From assembly GCA_009829735.1 (NCBI GenBank), contig CM020620.1:2421447-2485446 (forward strand): a stretch of 64,000 bases of DNA, given 5' to 3'. Of the stretch, positions 38,701-49,842 are shown in pieces. The notes beneath the pieces were generated by a model that made no database searches, had not been told where the DNA came from, and was given only the letters and a program-made list of their open reading frames with translations. The DNA comes from Pyropia yezoensis. Its lineage: Eukaryota; Rhodophyta; Bangiophyceae; Bangiales; Bangiaceae. Each line of letters begins with the position of its first letter. Positions within the stretch are counted from its first letter, which is position 1. The position numbers and the translations under genes are program-made.

Positions 38701-40025
38701 CGAACGTTCTACTGGGAAACTATGGTGGCCGACGTGCACGCTTTTGTTACCAACTGTACCGCTTGTTCCAAGGGCAAGGTTCAAGGACGGCGACGTACCA
38801 ATCCGTTGAAGTTGTTCCCCGCCACGGATCCCTTCAAGGACGTATGCCTTTGACCTGTTGGGACCCTTGCCTGAGACAGTGGACGGGAACAAGTACCTTT
38901 TGGTTATCGTGGACAGGTTTACCAAGCTTTCCAGAGGGCACCCATTAGCAGTCAGGACGCGGAAGTGGTGGCCTCGGCCTTTTTGGATACATGGGTCGCT
39001 TCTTACGGGCCCCAGGAAACGTTACTGGCAGACAACGGGCCCCAGCTGGTGTCCACGCACTTCCGTGGCGTCTGCAGTATGCTTGGGATCAAACACGTAA
39101 CGTCTACCACGTACCATCCGCAGACCCAGGGACAAGTGCAACGCTTTAACTGTACTATTGTGGCCCAGTTACGTACGTACATCGAGGACCATCAGGACCA
39201 GTGGGACAAATTATTTTCCGTGCTTACCGTGGCGTACAACACAAGGCCACAACAGAGTACCGGTGTGGCCCCGTTTGAGTTCGTTATCCCTGAACGCGTG
39301 CGTACCTTTGCACTGGACCGGCTCCCAGGGTCCCCGTATCCCAAGGAGTTCAGTGGCAACGCACGCCAGGTACGCGAGATGAGACGGGCCCACCTCAGGA
39401 ACCTAGCCTTCACGGTACGCAAAAACCTTGACCTGGCCCAGCGTCGGTACAAGAGGGGTTAAGATAAGCGGGTTACGCCTGTGAACGAGACCCTTCGCGT
39501 GGGAGACTGGGTGCACGTGGATACCAACGACGACAGTCGGAAGAAACTGGACCAAATGGTCAAGGGTCCCTATCGGATCGTGGACCGGGTTGGGCACACG
39601 TTCACGGTACTGGTTGAAGGGATCCGTGACCGGGTTAGTAGTGACCATGTGGCCCGTGCACCCACACCCTCTGGCCAGACGGACTCCACGTCCATGTTGC
39701 ATGGTCCGCAAGAACCGGTTGTACCCTTGGACCATGAGGACTCTGGTACCCCTTTTGTTTGGGAACGTTTCTTGGTGCACGACAGGGACCAGGAAGGAAC
39801 CTTTGGCTCTTGGTACGCTGGTGGCGTTACGCGCAGTCCGAGGATACCTGGGAACCTTACCACAAGTTCGACAGGGCCAACGTTACCCAGTACTGTGAAC
39901 GCGTTGGTACCGAACCTCCACTGCAGGAGGAGGAGGCCATCGTACTCCTGGAACCGTTCAAAACCGTCTATGCTGTGTGGCCCTGGAACCTTGAACCGGG
40001 TGCGGATATGTGGCCCCGTTGCTAA
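35764..40025 (+). pseudogene. pol: C pol, multiply disabled
   Basis: Protease (ILDTGAGPS) is followed by a TAG (36514-36516) and a TAA (36748-36750). RT and RNase H are open from 36751 to 38496, but the YLDD box reads YLHD (His codon 37531-37533). TGA at 38494-38496 precedes integrase. Integrase is frameshifted near 38846 and again near 38935. Its first two Asp residues remain (38852, 39031), but the third acidic residue is Gln (39139-39141) in GQVQRFN, 36 codons after the second Asp. TAA at 39460-39462 and a further frameshift near 39810 precede a chromodomain-like end (SEDTWEP). This polymerase and integrase should be inactive even apart from the stops. Confidence 0.92.
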
Positions 40026-41635
40026 CCCTGGGGCACGCACCTTTGACCTGGTCAGCCGGTTCCCCGAGGCCAAGTGCTGCTTGAAACACCCGAGTGGGTG
40101 GGCAGGTAGGTGGTTCGACTCGGGACACCAAGGGCAACATTCGGTTCCTGCAAAGATTTCTTGATGGGGGGCTACTTTATTGTCCCCGTCGTGGCGACCA
40201 TCGTGTTCCACGGCATCGAAATCGGCTAAGTCGCATCTTCCTCCCCGGGCGCGGGAGCGGATTAGAGGCGTTGCAAGAATGTGGGATCAAAGATTTATCA
40301 CTATTTGGCGTTGCAACGCGGAGGTTGCTTACACCAAGTCCCACTCATGTCTCTCCCCCCCACGACCCCCCGCGACCTTGGACGCCCTCCTCCGTGGTGC
40401 TGGGCACGCTGGCAAACCTCTGTGTCCCTGACGTGGGTCCGTGTGAACCTTGACGGGACCCTCTTGACTGTGCTTGACCCTTCCACGTTGGTGCCCTTGG
40501 TGCCTTGCCTCGCGGCGGGTGCCTCGTCCCACGCGGTGGCGTACTCGGTCCTCGTCTCCCTTGCTTCCTTGGGTTCCTCGTACCTTGTCCTGTTATACCG
40601 GTTGACATCTTGGTTCCACGTTTCGTCGTTACCCGGCTTGTTGAACGCTTCCTTGACGGTCCCCTACGTCCCGTGAACCCGTTGGTACTGGGACATGTTG
40701 CCGCTTGGTACGGGATGCCTGGACGGTTGCACGTCGGTATCAGCACTTGGTTACGGGAGCCCATCGGTGCCACGTCCGTCGTCCGTCTTGTTCCCGTCGG
40801 TCCTCTCGGAGCCCATATGGTTGCCGGGCCCCACACGACCTGGGTTCCTTTCGGGAGCGTGACGACCGCGTACAATTGGCCCACCCCGGTCTTCTCTTGG
40901 TTCGTGGGTAAAACGTCTGGCCCAGTAGCGGCACCACCTTGGGTAACACGTACGCCTTGACCACTTGGTACGCCTGACCCAGAAGCGGGGCCACCTTGAA
41001 GAGCGCGGTCACCCCGAAGGATGGGGGCCCCAGGGCCCGCCAGCAGGCGAACCCGCCGCGGCGCTGCCGGTATCCATGGGGGCCCGGGTGGAGGGGAACG
41101 TGGTGGTGCGTGTGGTGGGGTACGTGGGCACAGAGACGGAGAAGGGGAATGGGGTAACGAAGAAGAACGAGGTGGCCACGGGAAGCGCCGCGGGGACGAT
41201 GGTGCAATGGGACCCGGGTGCTGGGGACGAGGGAACCCGTGAGGGTGCTCTTATCCACTGGCCCCCTGCGTTCCCACTGGTACCTGCGCTGCGCCCACGT
41301 TCCGCTGGCCCCCGCATGTGCCACTACACCGCGTCACCCCCCCCTGGCGTGCGGCGCCACATGGGGAGGGCGACGGGGAGGAGGAATGCAGGTGGGCGGC
41401 CGGCGCGGGCTGCGCCACAACCCCCTTTGGTTTCCCCTACGCGTGGCCCACACCTCTCCTGTACCCGCCCCTGGCCAGTCTGAACGGGTTCCCCTGCCAC
41501 GAGACACTTGTCGGGCGGCCCCTGTTGACAGACACTGGCCCCACAGCCCGTCCGTTGTTGCCCTGTTGTAACCCTGTCAGACGTTCCCCAGTCCCTTTCC
41601 TCGGTTTCCTTGTTGGCCGTCAGGACGCTCGGCCC
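40026..41635. other. C 3' internal region, no antisense ORF recognised
   Basis: In A, B and D this position holds the antisense ORF. Here the longest minus-strand frames (near 40345-40884 and 40740-41324) lack the YYP, FHLP/WHLP and helical motifs. A short imperfect duplication (KVAPLLGQ and KVVPLLGQ when read on the minus strand) lies near 40915-41000. It is either a decayed antisense ORF or unrelated spacer. Confidence 0.45.
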
Positions 41636-41636
41636 T

Positions 41637-41649
41637 AGGGAGGGGGCCA
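41637..41649 (+). other. C polypurine tract
   Basis: GGGAGGGGGCCA (within TAGGGAGGGGGCCA) immediately precedes the 3' LTR. Confidence 0.8.
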
Positions 41650-42293
41650 TGTGGCGTTCTGAGCCCCTGGGACCGTTGGAACTCGGGAGACTGACTTGGG
41701 ACCCGGCTGGCAGCGTTACGTGGAACCACGCGCTGGCCGAGGATCCCTGCATCGGTGGCCCGGGGCAGTGGCGACACGCCCGGTGCCCTGATTGGTCACC
41801 CGGAGCGGTGGACTTTCCGGGTTGGGGCATACTGACCTTGGGGTTATTTGTTTGATTTTTCGCATTTGTTTTCCTTGCGTGATTTCGTGTCTTTCCCCTT
41901 TTTCCCACTGGGTTTTTTTCGGGGATTGACATTTGTGTGTGGGGAGATTTCGCTTGCTTTTTGTGTGTTAGCCCCGTCAGCGGCCGGTGCCTTGCTGGCA
42001 CTTGGCCCGCTCGGGGCGCCCTCTGGGGGCCTCGCTCAGGGCCCCTGGAGGGGCCAGGGGGGGAGGTTCTTGAGGGGTGCTCCGGGGTTCTCCCCGGGGC
42101 CATCTTGTAAAATCAACAGTACTTTGGGTTCCTTCTCCCTCGGGCTTTTGTCCTGTTTACCTTTGCCTCGTATCGTGGCGGGCGAGTGGATCAGCAAGGG
42201 CTCTTACCTGTTCCTTCCTGGGCTTCTGACTGTGGTCTCTGTGTGTGTGGTTGTGGTTTCCGGGTCTGGGAATCTGGGTCCCATTACGCTACA
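41650..42293 (+). repeat. C 3' LTR (644 bp)
   Basis: It is the direct repeat partner of 23630-24273 with one difference seen. The following pentamer is GACCG, compared with GACCC at the left end of the element. Confidence 0.96.
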
Positions 42294-42398
42294 GACCGCC
42301 CATCCTTTCTTCACGTTCGTCACCTTGCTGCCTCTGTCGCGGGCGCGGTCTACTGCCTGAGAGATGTCCCGTCTACACCGTTGCACCCCAACCTCGGG

Positions 42399-42660
42399 TG
42401 TCGTTTGACGACGTAGAGGCAACGCATGGCCAGCAGTTTGCTCGTGCTATGCGCATGCCGGCACCCGCCTTCCGTGAGCTTTCCAAAGTCCTGAAGCCCT
42501 GCCTCCCCGTTCCGATATTCCTCCTGAGGTGCGCACCGCCATTGCCCGTCGATACTACGAAGTCCGTGGCCTCGGCGTTATGACCCGCGACAGGATCGTG
42601 ACTCCCCGGTTTCACCGCACAACGCTTATCCAAGTACGTTTTTACTACCGAGATTGATGA
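42399..42660 (+). pseudogene. Possible PIF/Harbinger transposase fragment
   Basis: A frame reading SFDDVEATHGQQFARAMRM and PAFRELSKVLKP resembles the N-terminal part of Harbinger transposases. A frameshift near 42515 leads to IPPEVRTAIARRYYEVRG, which resembles the next conserved block. The DDE nuclease core is absent. The fragment starts soon after element C, which may have split the original gene. The Myb/SANT gene of the same transposon class lies on the other side of C. The assignment is tentative. Confidence 0.35.
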
Positions 42661-42698
42661 AACATACTCGAGATAACTCGGGAATGTGCATGGCGTCT

Positions 42699-42743
42699 TA
42701 ACGTTATGACATACGCGAGCCGGCCGCGTATGTCATAACGTTA
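42699..42743. repeat. Perfect 19-bp inverted repeat with 7-bp loop
   Basis: Arms TAACGTTATGACATACGCG (42699-42717) and its exact complement (42725-42743) flank the loop AGCCGGC. No similar sequence was seen elsewhere in the window. It could be a foldback end, a cruciform site or a small hairpin RNA. Confidence 0.9.
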
Positions 42744-42818
42744 TATTGCAGTAGTCCTAATTTTGGCGGTTGTGCAGGTGTACAACTGCACATCAACAGG
42801 TGGCTGACAGCACTTCAG

Positions 42819-43616
42819 CCAATGACGTTCGAGAAGGGCATGAGAACGGCGCAGTAATGCCGAAGCTCTCGGATCCCGGAAATACGCGATTGGCCCCAGG
42901 TCCTGAGGCTTCTCCATCAGAGAGCTCATTGGTCAGAATACTGTTGTTCTTTCCAACGATCTTCCCTCTTCTTCCTCGATCTCAGGCGAGTCTTGGGCAG
43001 GTACAGTTGGGAAGCATCAGTCGTTCTCGATTCTATGGTTGATCGGCTCAGAAATTGGTCGGCGATATCCGACCGCTCTGTTTGCACAACAACGGATCCT
43101 ACTCCGAGGCTGCCATTGGTCGCGACAGCAAGATCTGATGCACGCCATTGGTCGGCCACTGTTGTACTTTTGTCCTTGAGCAGACAGCCAAAATTGCGAC
43201 GACTGCAATAACGCCCGTAGAACGCGTTCGACCAACCAGAGCGACGTTATCTTTATACGGAGTGGAACTGCGAACGGGCCTCAGCTGCTTGACAGCCCGA
43301 TCCTGTGATCGTATGCTGGGGCAGAAAAGGCCGCGGCTGTTTCTCACTGTTTCTTCTCAGAAGCTTATGGTTTTCTACTGTCAGGAGCACTTTGCCGGGA
43401 GATCTTGGCAGAACCACTTGTTTCCCCAGAGATGGGAAGAAAAGTGTAGGCGATTCTATCCTGTAGGGTCGCATCCGCCTGGGAGTCGGCCCCAGCGGCG
43501 TATCTGATTGTCTGAGAGCCCATCCGAAAGAGGCAGTGGCGGTCCACCAGGACAGCGTTCAGAAACCAGCAATACTTGCGCACTACTCTACAATCCCTGC
43601 CTTGTGTCACTATTGG
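42819..43616. promoter_or_regulatory. Cluster of seven CCAAT/ATTGG boxes
   Basis: Boxes lie at about 42819, 42889, 42928, 43054, 43115, 43147 and 43612, mostly as ATTGG with neighbours such as CATTGGTC and CGATTGGCC. No convincing ORF lies beside them. They could be CAAT-box promoter elements or binding motifs inside a transposon end. Confidence 0.4.
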
Positions 43617-46600
43617 CCCGGACGACCTGGCTTTGTGCCCGCGCTTTCCCATGGAAGGCACAATGCGTGAGCGATCGTTGCTCTTCGATCGCTGGCACTT
43701 GACCGCGAACAAAGCGAGTCCCTCACCCAGACCTCAGGAAGGCGTGGGACAGCGGGGGGGCTCGGGGGGCTTGGAGCGAAGAGGCGGGCACTGTCGTGCC
43801 AGGTTGGCTAGTGCAAACAGCCGCAATCACCCAACACTGTTCCAAGGTACACAATAAAAGCGCTCCAGAGGACAGAGAGCCGCGGGAGGATGGGAGGACA
43901 GAGGGACGAAGGGGATGAAGACGGGGGCAGTGACGAATGAGAAGCTGCTGGCTGCGGAACATACCGCGACGCAGGTGAGCGCTGACTGAAGCGACACAAC
44001 TGTTCAATAGAGCACGCCTGGAAGAGAACGAGGGCAGGGAGGACCGAGCTTTAGACGGGAGGAACAGTTGAGGCCCGATCTTGACGGCAGCCGTGAGAGT
44101 GCACCTATTTTCCGAGACACAAGGTTAACGCCGTGTTTCCGTGTCCGTGCACGGGGCCGTCTTGAACGACAGGCACAAAGCACACGCACGCGTTCGTGCC
44201 TGGTGCTCTCCTGGGAGATTCTACCACCCATGGTTGGGTACATCCAATGGAAGGGCCCGCAGTCAGTTGGCGTGATATATTTGGTGACATCTTCGCTGAA
44301 AGCTGTGAGCCACTCATTTGCTCTCTCGGGTGGAGATCGGGTGCTCAAGGCATGCTTCAGAGTTGTCGGAGAAGCACAGTGCTTTCCCGACCACTCGCCG
44401 AGCGTGTCGGGCGTGTCTGGAACTCTATTTTAATTTTTGCGTGACTGAAGAATGTTGCTGTGCCCCACAACGTGCTTCCGAGGTGTGCTCGCGGCACGCC
44501 TGTGGGTTCGGCCAATGGGATGGCTTCCTGCCTGTGCTTTGTGTCTGAGGCACTTCTGTGCGCTGCCGTCAAGATAGGGCCTGAGAGACAAGTTGTCAAT
44601 CGTCGTCTCGAGTGATCACATCCTCTGATCAGTCATCGAGTTCTATTTTGTCCGCTGTTGTGGCACTGTGATGAACCACCCACACTTGGGCAGCCCTCAA
44701 CGTACTCATGATGGTGTCAGCGACCCGTGCCAGCCAATAGGGCGACAGGGTGCGGGGAAGAGGGTGGAGGTCGTGACGGTGGTGGGTCTGGGGAAGAGGA
44801 CGGCGCGACGTCGGTGGTGATCGAGGCGGGTTCAACGGGTTGAGGTCGTCTTTGGTCTGTGTCTTTGGTTGCCCGTCCGGTCCTTCTCGGTGGCGCCGAC
44901 ACCCACGCACTATATACTCATGTCGGGGCACCCAAGGTGCGCGAAAGCATGCGTTTCCCCGCCGCGCCGCCGGTAGGCACAAAACGGCACAGAAACCAAG
45001 CATGGCTCTGAAAACGAAGCATGGGCGGGCGTGCGCACTTAAAGAGTGCAGCCCCAGTTTGCCCCCAATGAAGAGGTTCGGCGTGCTGCGCCTAGTGCGC
45101 CACCCCGGCCGGCACCAGATGCCAGTCGGTTTGACTGCGAAAGAGCCGTGTAAGCCCGGCTCGATCGTGTCGAACGAATCGGCCAGCCGGCTAGCCAGTC
45201 ACATCACTGCAATGCTGCAGCGATGACCTTCTAACGGACTCGCCAGCTGTGGCAGGTGTGGCTCGTCATTGGTGCTGACGGTGGCGCCCTTGACAGGCCA
45301 TGATGGGCTGTCGATGGCTGCTGTCGTGCGGCCGGCAGACACCGTGAGACAGCGGCTGACTCATCTTGAGTCTGGAAGGTACACCGCGTCATGCTCCTCA
45401 ATACGAGGAGTTGATCCATGTTGCCAGTAGCTGGTTCGGCAGGATTTGTAAGGAGAGGTCCCAGGTATTATCCCGTAGTTATGAGGCATGGGATAAAGGG
45501 GGAAATCTTTACAGGCATGAATACCCCAGTGATCGTCCTTGTCCATCCATTGCTCCACAGCCGCCTCGCTGTCCAACTTTCCGGTGCTAGCGAACGCCGC
45601 GGCGTGGAACCGTCACTGGCGCAATAGGACCACGAATGCTTCAACTGAAGTGCGTATCGAGTTGCATGACGCGCAGTACTCCCCATGCAGCGCCGTCACC
45701 TCTGCTGCCGTTGCAGCAGACAGAATAGTGGACTTGACTAAGCAGTGGGTGCTTGTGGCCGGCTCGGTATGGTTGCAGACCGAATTTACACTCTCCGAAG
45801 TGTCCTCTAGGCGAGCGTGCCCTGCATCTCAGACACCACGAATGAGGCGCGGCCGTGCTCGACGACGGGCACCCGCGCCACGCCCGCCTACAGGGCCCGG
45901 ACGAGTTGCTTATGGGGTCCCCACCATTAAATCCGCAGCCCTAGGGAGCACCAATGCGGTGCCCCCTCTATCCGCCGTCCTTCGCCCTGAAGCGGACATT
46001 GTGAGTCTTGGCCATGCATTCGGCAGAACGATTAATGTCAGCACTTGTGGCGTTTTTTTTTTATTTACGACTTCTAATTAGTTAAGGCTCTTGAAATTTG
46101 TCAGTTGGGGGCAGTAGTCGATGCAGCTCGTCAAGAAATCTCTTCTCGTGCTGTTCATTTTTTCCCTTATCCGCTCGTCCATGTGTTCTACGCCACTTTC
46201 ACTCTCTGAGAATGTCACGTATTCTCCAACGGGCGGTCGGAGAATGACAAGTTCTGAGGAACTAGGCGGGCTACCTTCTCCAAACTGTCTCGATTCGCGT
46301 CGGTTTGACGCCTCCGAGCCAAAGGGGAGGCGTTTCAGAAGGCAGATGGTTCAACGAGCGCGCGTGGAGAGCTGCTGTGCGCCGCTACCTTGCGCGTCGA
46401 GTACTTTTTCAGACGAAGTATTCTGGCGCCTGTATCTCCGGTCGACAGAACTCAAGTAGAATGAGAGGTCTGCAGTAAGCCGCCGCTCTTTCTCACTTCT
46501 CGAGCACGTGTCATTGTACAATGTACCGATCGTAGCGCATTTTGTGACTTGTCTTACGCATAGAGCCTTCCAGCCCGTCCGTGACAGGTCGTCTCCAAAC

Positions 46601-46889
46601 GTGTTGTGACGGAATCTTGAGCATTGGGAAACCCTCTCTTTCAAAGTACTTGAGCTCGATTGCCCCAGTCCATAGAAGCTAAAATCTGAAAGGCCGGCCG
46701 CTGTGCAGTGTAGAGATGACAACAAGCGAAGGCATGAAAAGCGTGTGAAGACAGCAACTACTGTGCAGGTCAAGCACCTGGCAGTGATGCACTCGTGCGT
46801 GTCGGTCCAAGACGTCACGTTCTGTGCAATTAATGCAGTTCTCTCAATTTTGGCCGATCCGGACAAGAGCAAGAACAAAAGTCCACTGA
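43617..46889. other. No gene recognised
   Basis: Open frames of 60-180 codons exist (for example 44840-45226 and 45539-46081), but none shows a domain I recognise or an obvious start context. No LTR, TIR or tRNA was seen. A spliced host gene with short exons cannot be excluded. Confidence 0.4.
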
Positions 46890-47231
46890 CCAATGACATG
46901 CCTCACAGGATGCCTCTCTGACCAATGAGAGCTCCGAATCCGCCTCCATTGTTGGGCAAACAGTAAGATCTGCAAATTTCCCGGGACTCCGAGCACTTGG
47001 AGGGGAGAACCCGAGTGGAACAGACACCAAGACAATCTGGACAACTGTTCCGGCGAGGACCGAGCCGACGTGGGGGAAATCTTTGGCGATCTCAGCCTAG
47101 AGAACAACAGTGATTCGACTAATCAGCGATTGGTAAGAGGCCCACTGTTGCTGCAGCCAATCATCTGCTTAGGGCGATCGCGTCCCTAGAGTACGCGATT
47201 GGCTCGCCCCCACCTGCCAGCACGCGATTGG
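46890..47231. promoter_or_regulatory. Second cluster of six CCAAT/ATTGG boxes
   Basis: Boxes lie at about 46890, 46922, 47129, 47157, 47198 and 47227. Three are in the extended form GCGATTGG, which also occurs at 42886. Element D2 begins 217 bp further on, so the downstream target of any promoter here may have been displaced. Confidence 0.4.
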
Positions 47232-47447
47232 CTCACATAGTTGTTCATGCAGTGTCGTTCTTTTCCGGGTCAGCCAAAATTGGTAGAACAGCAATACTTG
47301 ATGAATATCGTTTCCATGCGTAAACACTCCAAAGCCAGCCGACACACAATGCCGATCGGCGGTGGTGGGTCGGGTGAAACAACGCGGTTCCCCCGACTAC
47401 TGCGCATCTACAATGGACCACCATTCGTGTGGCGACACAAGCGGAAG

Positions 47448-47916
47448 TGTGGCAGTATTGACCCCCAGGTAGGGGGGCAACACGTGCCATGCGAGGGGCG
47501 GCAGGCCACTAGCCTGACCCGTTCCTCCCCCTGCATTTGGGTCCATATTCCCTAAGTTTGGGATAGTTAGCTTAGTAGTAAATCCAACTTGGATTTGAGG
47601 GTTTTCTGCATTTATCGTCTTGAATTTTCGTGTGGCCCGGTGGGCAGGTGCTGGGGTGGGAGATTCTGAGTGGCGAGATTCTGAGGGGACCCTGGGGGGA
47701 TAAGGGGAGGGACAGCGGGGCTTGGCCCTGCGTCCCCGTCCCGACCAAGAAACTGTTGGACCACACACCATCCTCTTGTTTGTCAGTGGGGGGTTTGCCC
47801 CACAACAGGGATAGAGTGTGTGCGACTTGCACTTCTTCCGGTTCCCCCGACGCGGGAGGCAGCCCTTGTATACCGCCCCAACTTGGGTGTCGTGTGTGCA
47901 AGTGGTTTTTGCCACG
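47448..47916 (+). repeat. D2 5' LTR (469 bp)
   Basis: It begins TGTGGCAGTA and ends GCCACG, with a change in the last base relative to the D1 LTRs. It has the same length as the D1 LTRs, with scattered substitutions. Confidence 0.95.
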
Positions 47917-47918
47917 TT

Positions 47919-47935
47919 TGGTGAAGCAGCAGGGG
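47919..47935 (+). other. D2 primer-binding site, one mismatch
   Basis: TGGTGAAGCAGCAGGGG differs by one base (G to A at the sixth position) from the 17-mer shared by the other elements. Confidence 0.82.
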
Positions 47936-47997
47936 ACAGAGGTAAACTTTACCTCCGGGTGCACCCGGGTGTAGGTTGCCCTCTGTCTCAGAGGAAC

Positions 47998-48828
47998 GGT
48001 GGACTCCCGGAGGCAGACCGAGACTCAGCTGGAGTCGTCAATCCACTCCTCGCGGAAACTGTCCGTCGGGGGGCGACCAATGTGTTGCGGCAGACTTTCG
48101 CGGAACGGGTGGTCACGATGACGAATACAATTCTGAATCAGAGTGTGGCGAGTTTGCCAGATGGCCTTAATGTCCAGACCGGGTTGGGGCTTTGGAGCCC
48201 GCAGGCGCCGGGGGAATCCCTCCTCACAACTACCTCTGGTCGCCCCGAACAGGGGGCGACACCTGTGACTCCCAACGAGGGAGCCACACCATACTCGGTG
48301 GGGCGTACGCCCTTCATGGGGGAGTTCCCCCCGGAAACGCCGGCGGCTACACCAAGCGCGCCGCGCCGGACTACAGGCACTGAGGATGAACTTACCCCAG
48401 TGCCACAGCGGCTGTTCCCTCAACGTGAGGTGCCGCCCAAGATCCAGGTAGCCAACCCGGTCTACCAGAGGATTTTTGACTGTGAGACCTACGCCCTCCA
48501 CAACAAGTCGGTGGCGTATAATCCTGACCAGGCACGAGCCATGGGCCGTGCCAAGAAGAATGCACGTCACTCTTTCGGGCACAAAGCGGAGTGGGATGGA
48601 ACGCCCACCCTCCGTGTCTTCGAGTTCCTACGTCGTTTCACAAAAGCCTGTGACGATAATGCCATATACGAAGGCATGGCTTTCTACATGCTACAGGAGT
48701 TTACGAAGGGAGACTTGCGGACAGAACTTATGTCCGTCATGCTCAGCTTCTCAAGTGGAGGCGCTGGGGAGCTGACGTCCTATTTGGAGCTCGTCAACTG
48801 GTTGATGAGAGCCATGGTTGATGAAGCG
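47998..48828 (+). pseudogene. gag: D2 gag, 5' part, with N-terminal deletion
   Basis: The sequence corresponds to D1 gag from about residue 146 (GGLPEADRDS). The leader joins directly to it because 458 bp present in D1 are missing, including the presumed start. The D1 deletion end points (10821-10828 and 11279-11286) share the octamer AGTCCACC. The frame runs through the capsid region (RRFTKACDDNA) and stops being gag at the A2 insertion. It rejoins in phase at 58422. Confidence 0.88.
48824..48828. repeat. Target-site duplication AAGCG of A2
   Basis: AAGCG precedes the left A2 LTR and is repeated at 58417-58421 after the right A2 LTR, inside D2 gag. Confidence 0.95.
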
Positions 48829-49191
48829 TGTAGCACTATAGGAATCCGTCGCACGTCCACTCTCAGGGAGCACTCACCAAGGGGGATCGGCACCAACGTC
48901 ACCGGGGGGCCAAGGTTGCTGTCCTTGGAGCGCAAGCCACGGGACCAGGATGGGAGCCCAAATGGGAGGGGTTTGTTGTTCTACCTTGGCCGGCGGTGGA
49001 TTCGCCGCCGGCCCCCGCGTTATAAACCCTCGGAGACACTACTAACTACCCTCCACCCCAAGATGCAAGTCCCTCTGGTCATACGTAGCTTATAGATACC
49101 GTGACCAGTACGGACTATCAACTTGAAAGAAAAGGATTAGAAGTAGCCCCCCTAATATTAGGGTCACAATACGGACAACCATACTGCTACA
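48829..49191 (-). repeat. A2 3' LTR (363 bp)
   Basis: It is the direct repeat partner of 58054-58416 and the inverted partner of the A1 LTR. It keeps the CCCTAATATTAGGG palindrome and a perfect GGCCGGCGG...CCGCCGGCC inverted repeat. Confidence 0.95.
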
Positions 49192-49205
49192 TATCCCCCC
49201 CTTAG
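49192..49205 (-). other. A2 polypurine tract
   Basis: On the minus strand it is a G-rich run (CTAAGGGGGGATA) abutting the 3' LTR, matching the A1 tract. Confidence 0.82.
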
Positions 49206-49842
49206 ATTCGGCCCGTCCTCGGGTCGAGTTGCATTCGGGTTACCGAATGTAAGTGGGTCGCGTGACCGTTTACCCGTCGGGTGGGGCTTTGCGCCCCGTC
49301 GCGACAGACACCCCTTTTCGAGGTTGTCTGAGGGGGGTGCCCCCCTTTGTGTGGTACACACACGATCCGTTTTCCGGACCGTTAAATTCCGGATGCGGGT
49401 TCTGTTCACGACCCCCCTTTCCGAGGGGTGGTGCAAGCGGATCCGCCACCAGGTGCCTGGTGGTAGGGGGGCTCCTCTCGTGTGGACGATTGAGTGGGGG
49501 CGGGAACTGCCCGCGTTGCGCGGGGGCGGTTAGGGGTGACCCCCCTTGCTTACCCCGTGTGGGGGGGGCGTGGCTCCGGTCCAGGTGCCTGGGTGGAGCG
49601 CCCCCGTAGCTCGGCTGGCGCGGGTCGTCCCGCGTTGCCGTATCGCTCGTGCTGAGCTGTGTGGTTATAAGCGCGGGTGCCCGCGCTTCCCTAGCTCGTC
49701 CTGCGCGAGCGTTCCTTGTACCGGGTCGAGCCGGCCTCGGCTTTTCTGCACGGGGCGCCCCTGCTACCCCGGTTGCACCATTTCGGACCCCCAGGTACCC
49801 GGGGGCGAGGACGACCTCCTGCCTGAGGAGGGGGAAGAGGTG
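49206..49842 (+). promoter_or_regulatory. Leader of the A2 antisense ORF, with lost start codon
   Basis: It is equivalent to 15305-15881 of A1. The codon aligned to the A1 start ATG is ATT (49780-49782), although the frame is open across it. Translation would need the in-frame ATG at 49843, 21 codons later, or a near-cognate start. Confidence 0.45.

Larger units (their letters stand above)
23630..42293 (+). mobile_element. Chromovirus C, complete but degenerate, interrupted by B
   Basis: This element has 644-bp LTRs (23630-24273, 41650-42293), a primer site, gag, pol in -1 and a polypurine tract. The LTRs differ at one position by eye (A/T near 24195 and 42215). The flanking pentamers are GACCC on the left (23625-23629) and GACCG on the right (42294-42298), four of five matching. 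Element B with its duplication occupies 24566-34220. The coding region has many stops, frameshifts and catalytic substitutions, in contrast to the LTRs. Confidence 0.93.

Noticed and set aside
40345-41324. Antisense ORF of element C
   Set aside because: Minus-strand frames there lack the motifs shared by A, B and D and are broken; they are not distinguishable from chance frames.
45539-46081. 180-codon ORF as a host gene
   Set aside because: No domain, no homologous copy in the window and average composition; I cannot support it.
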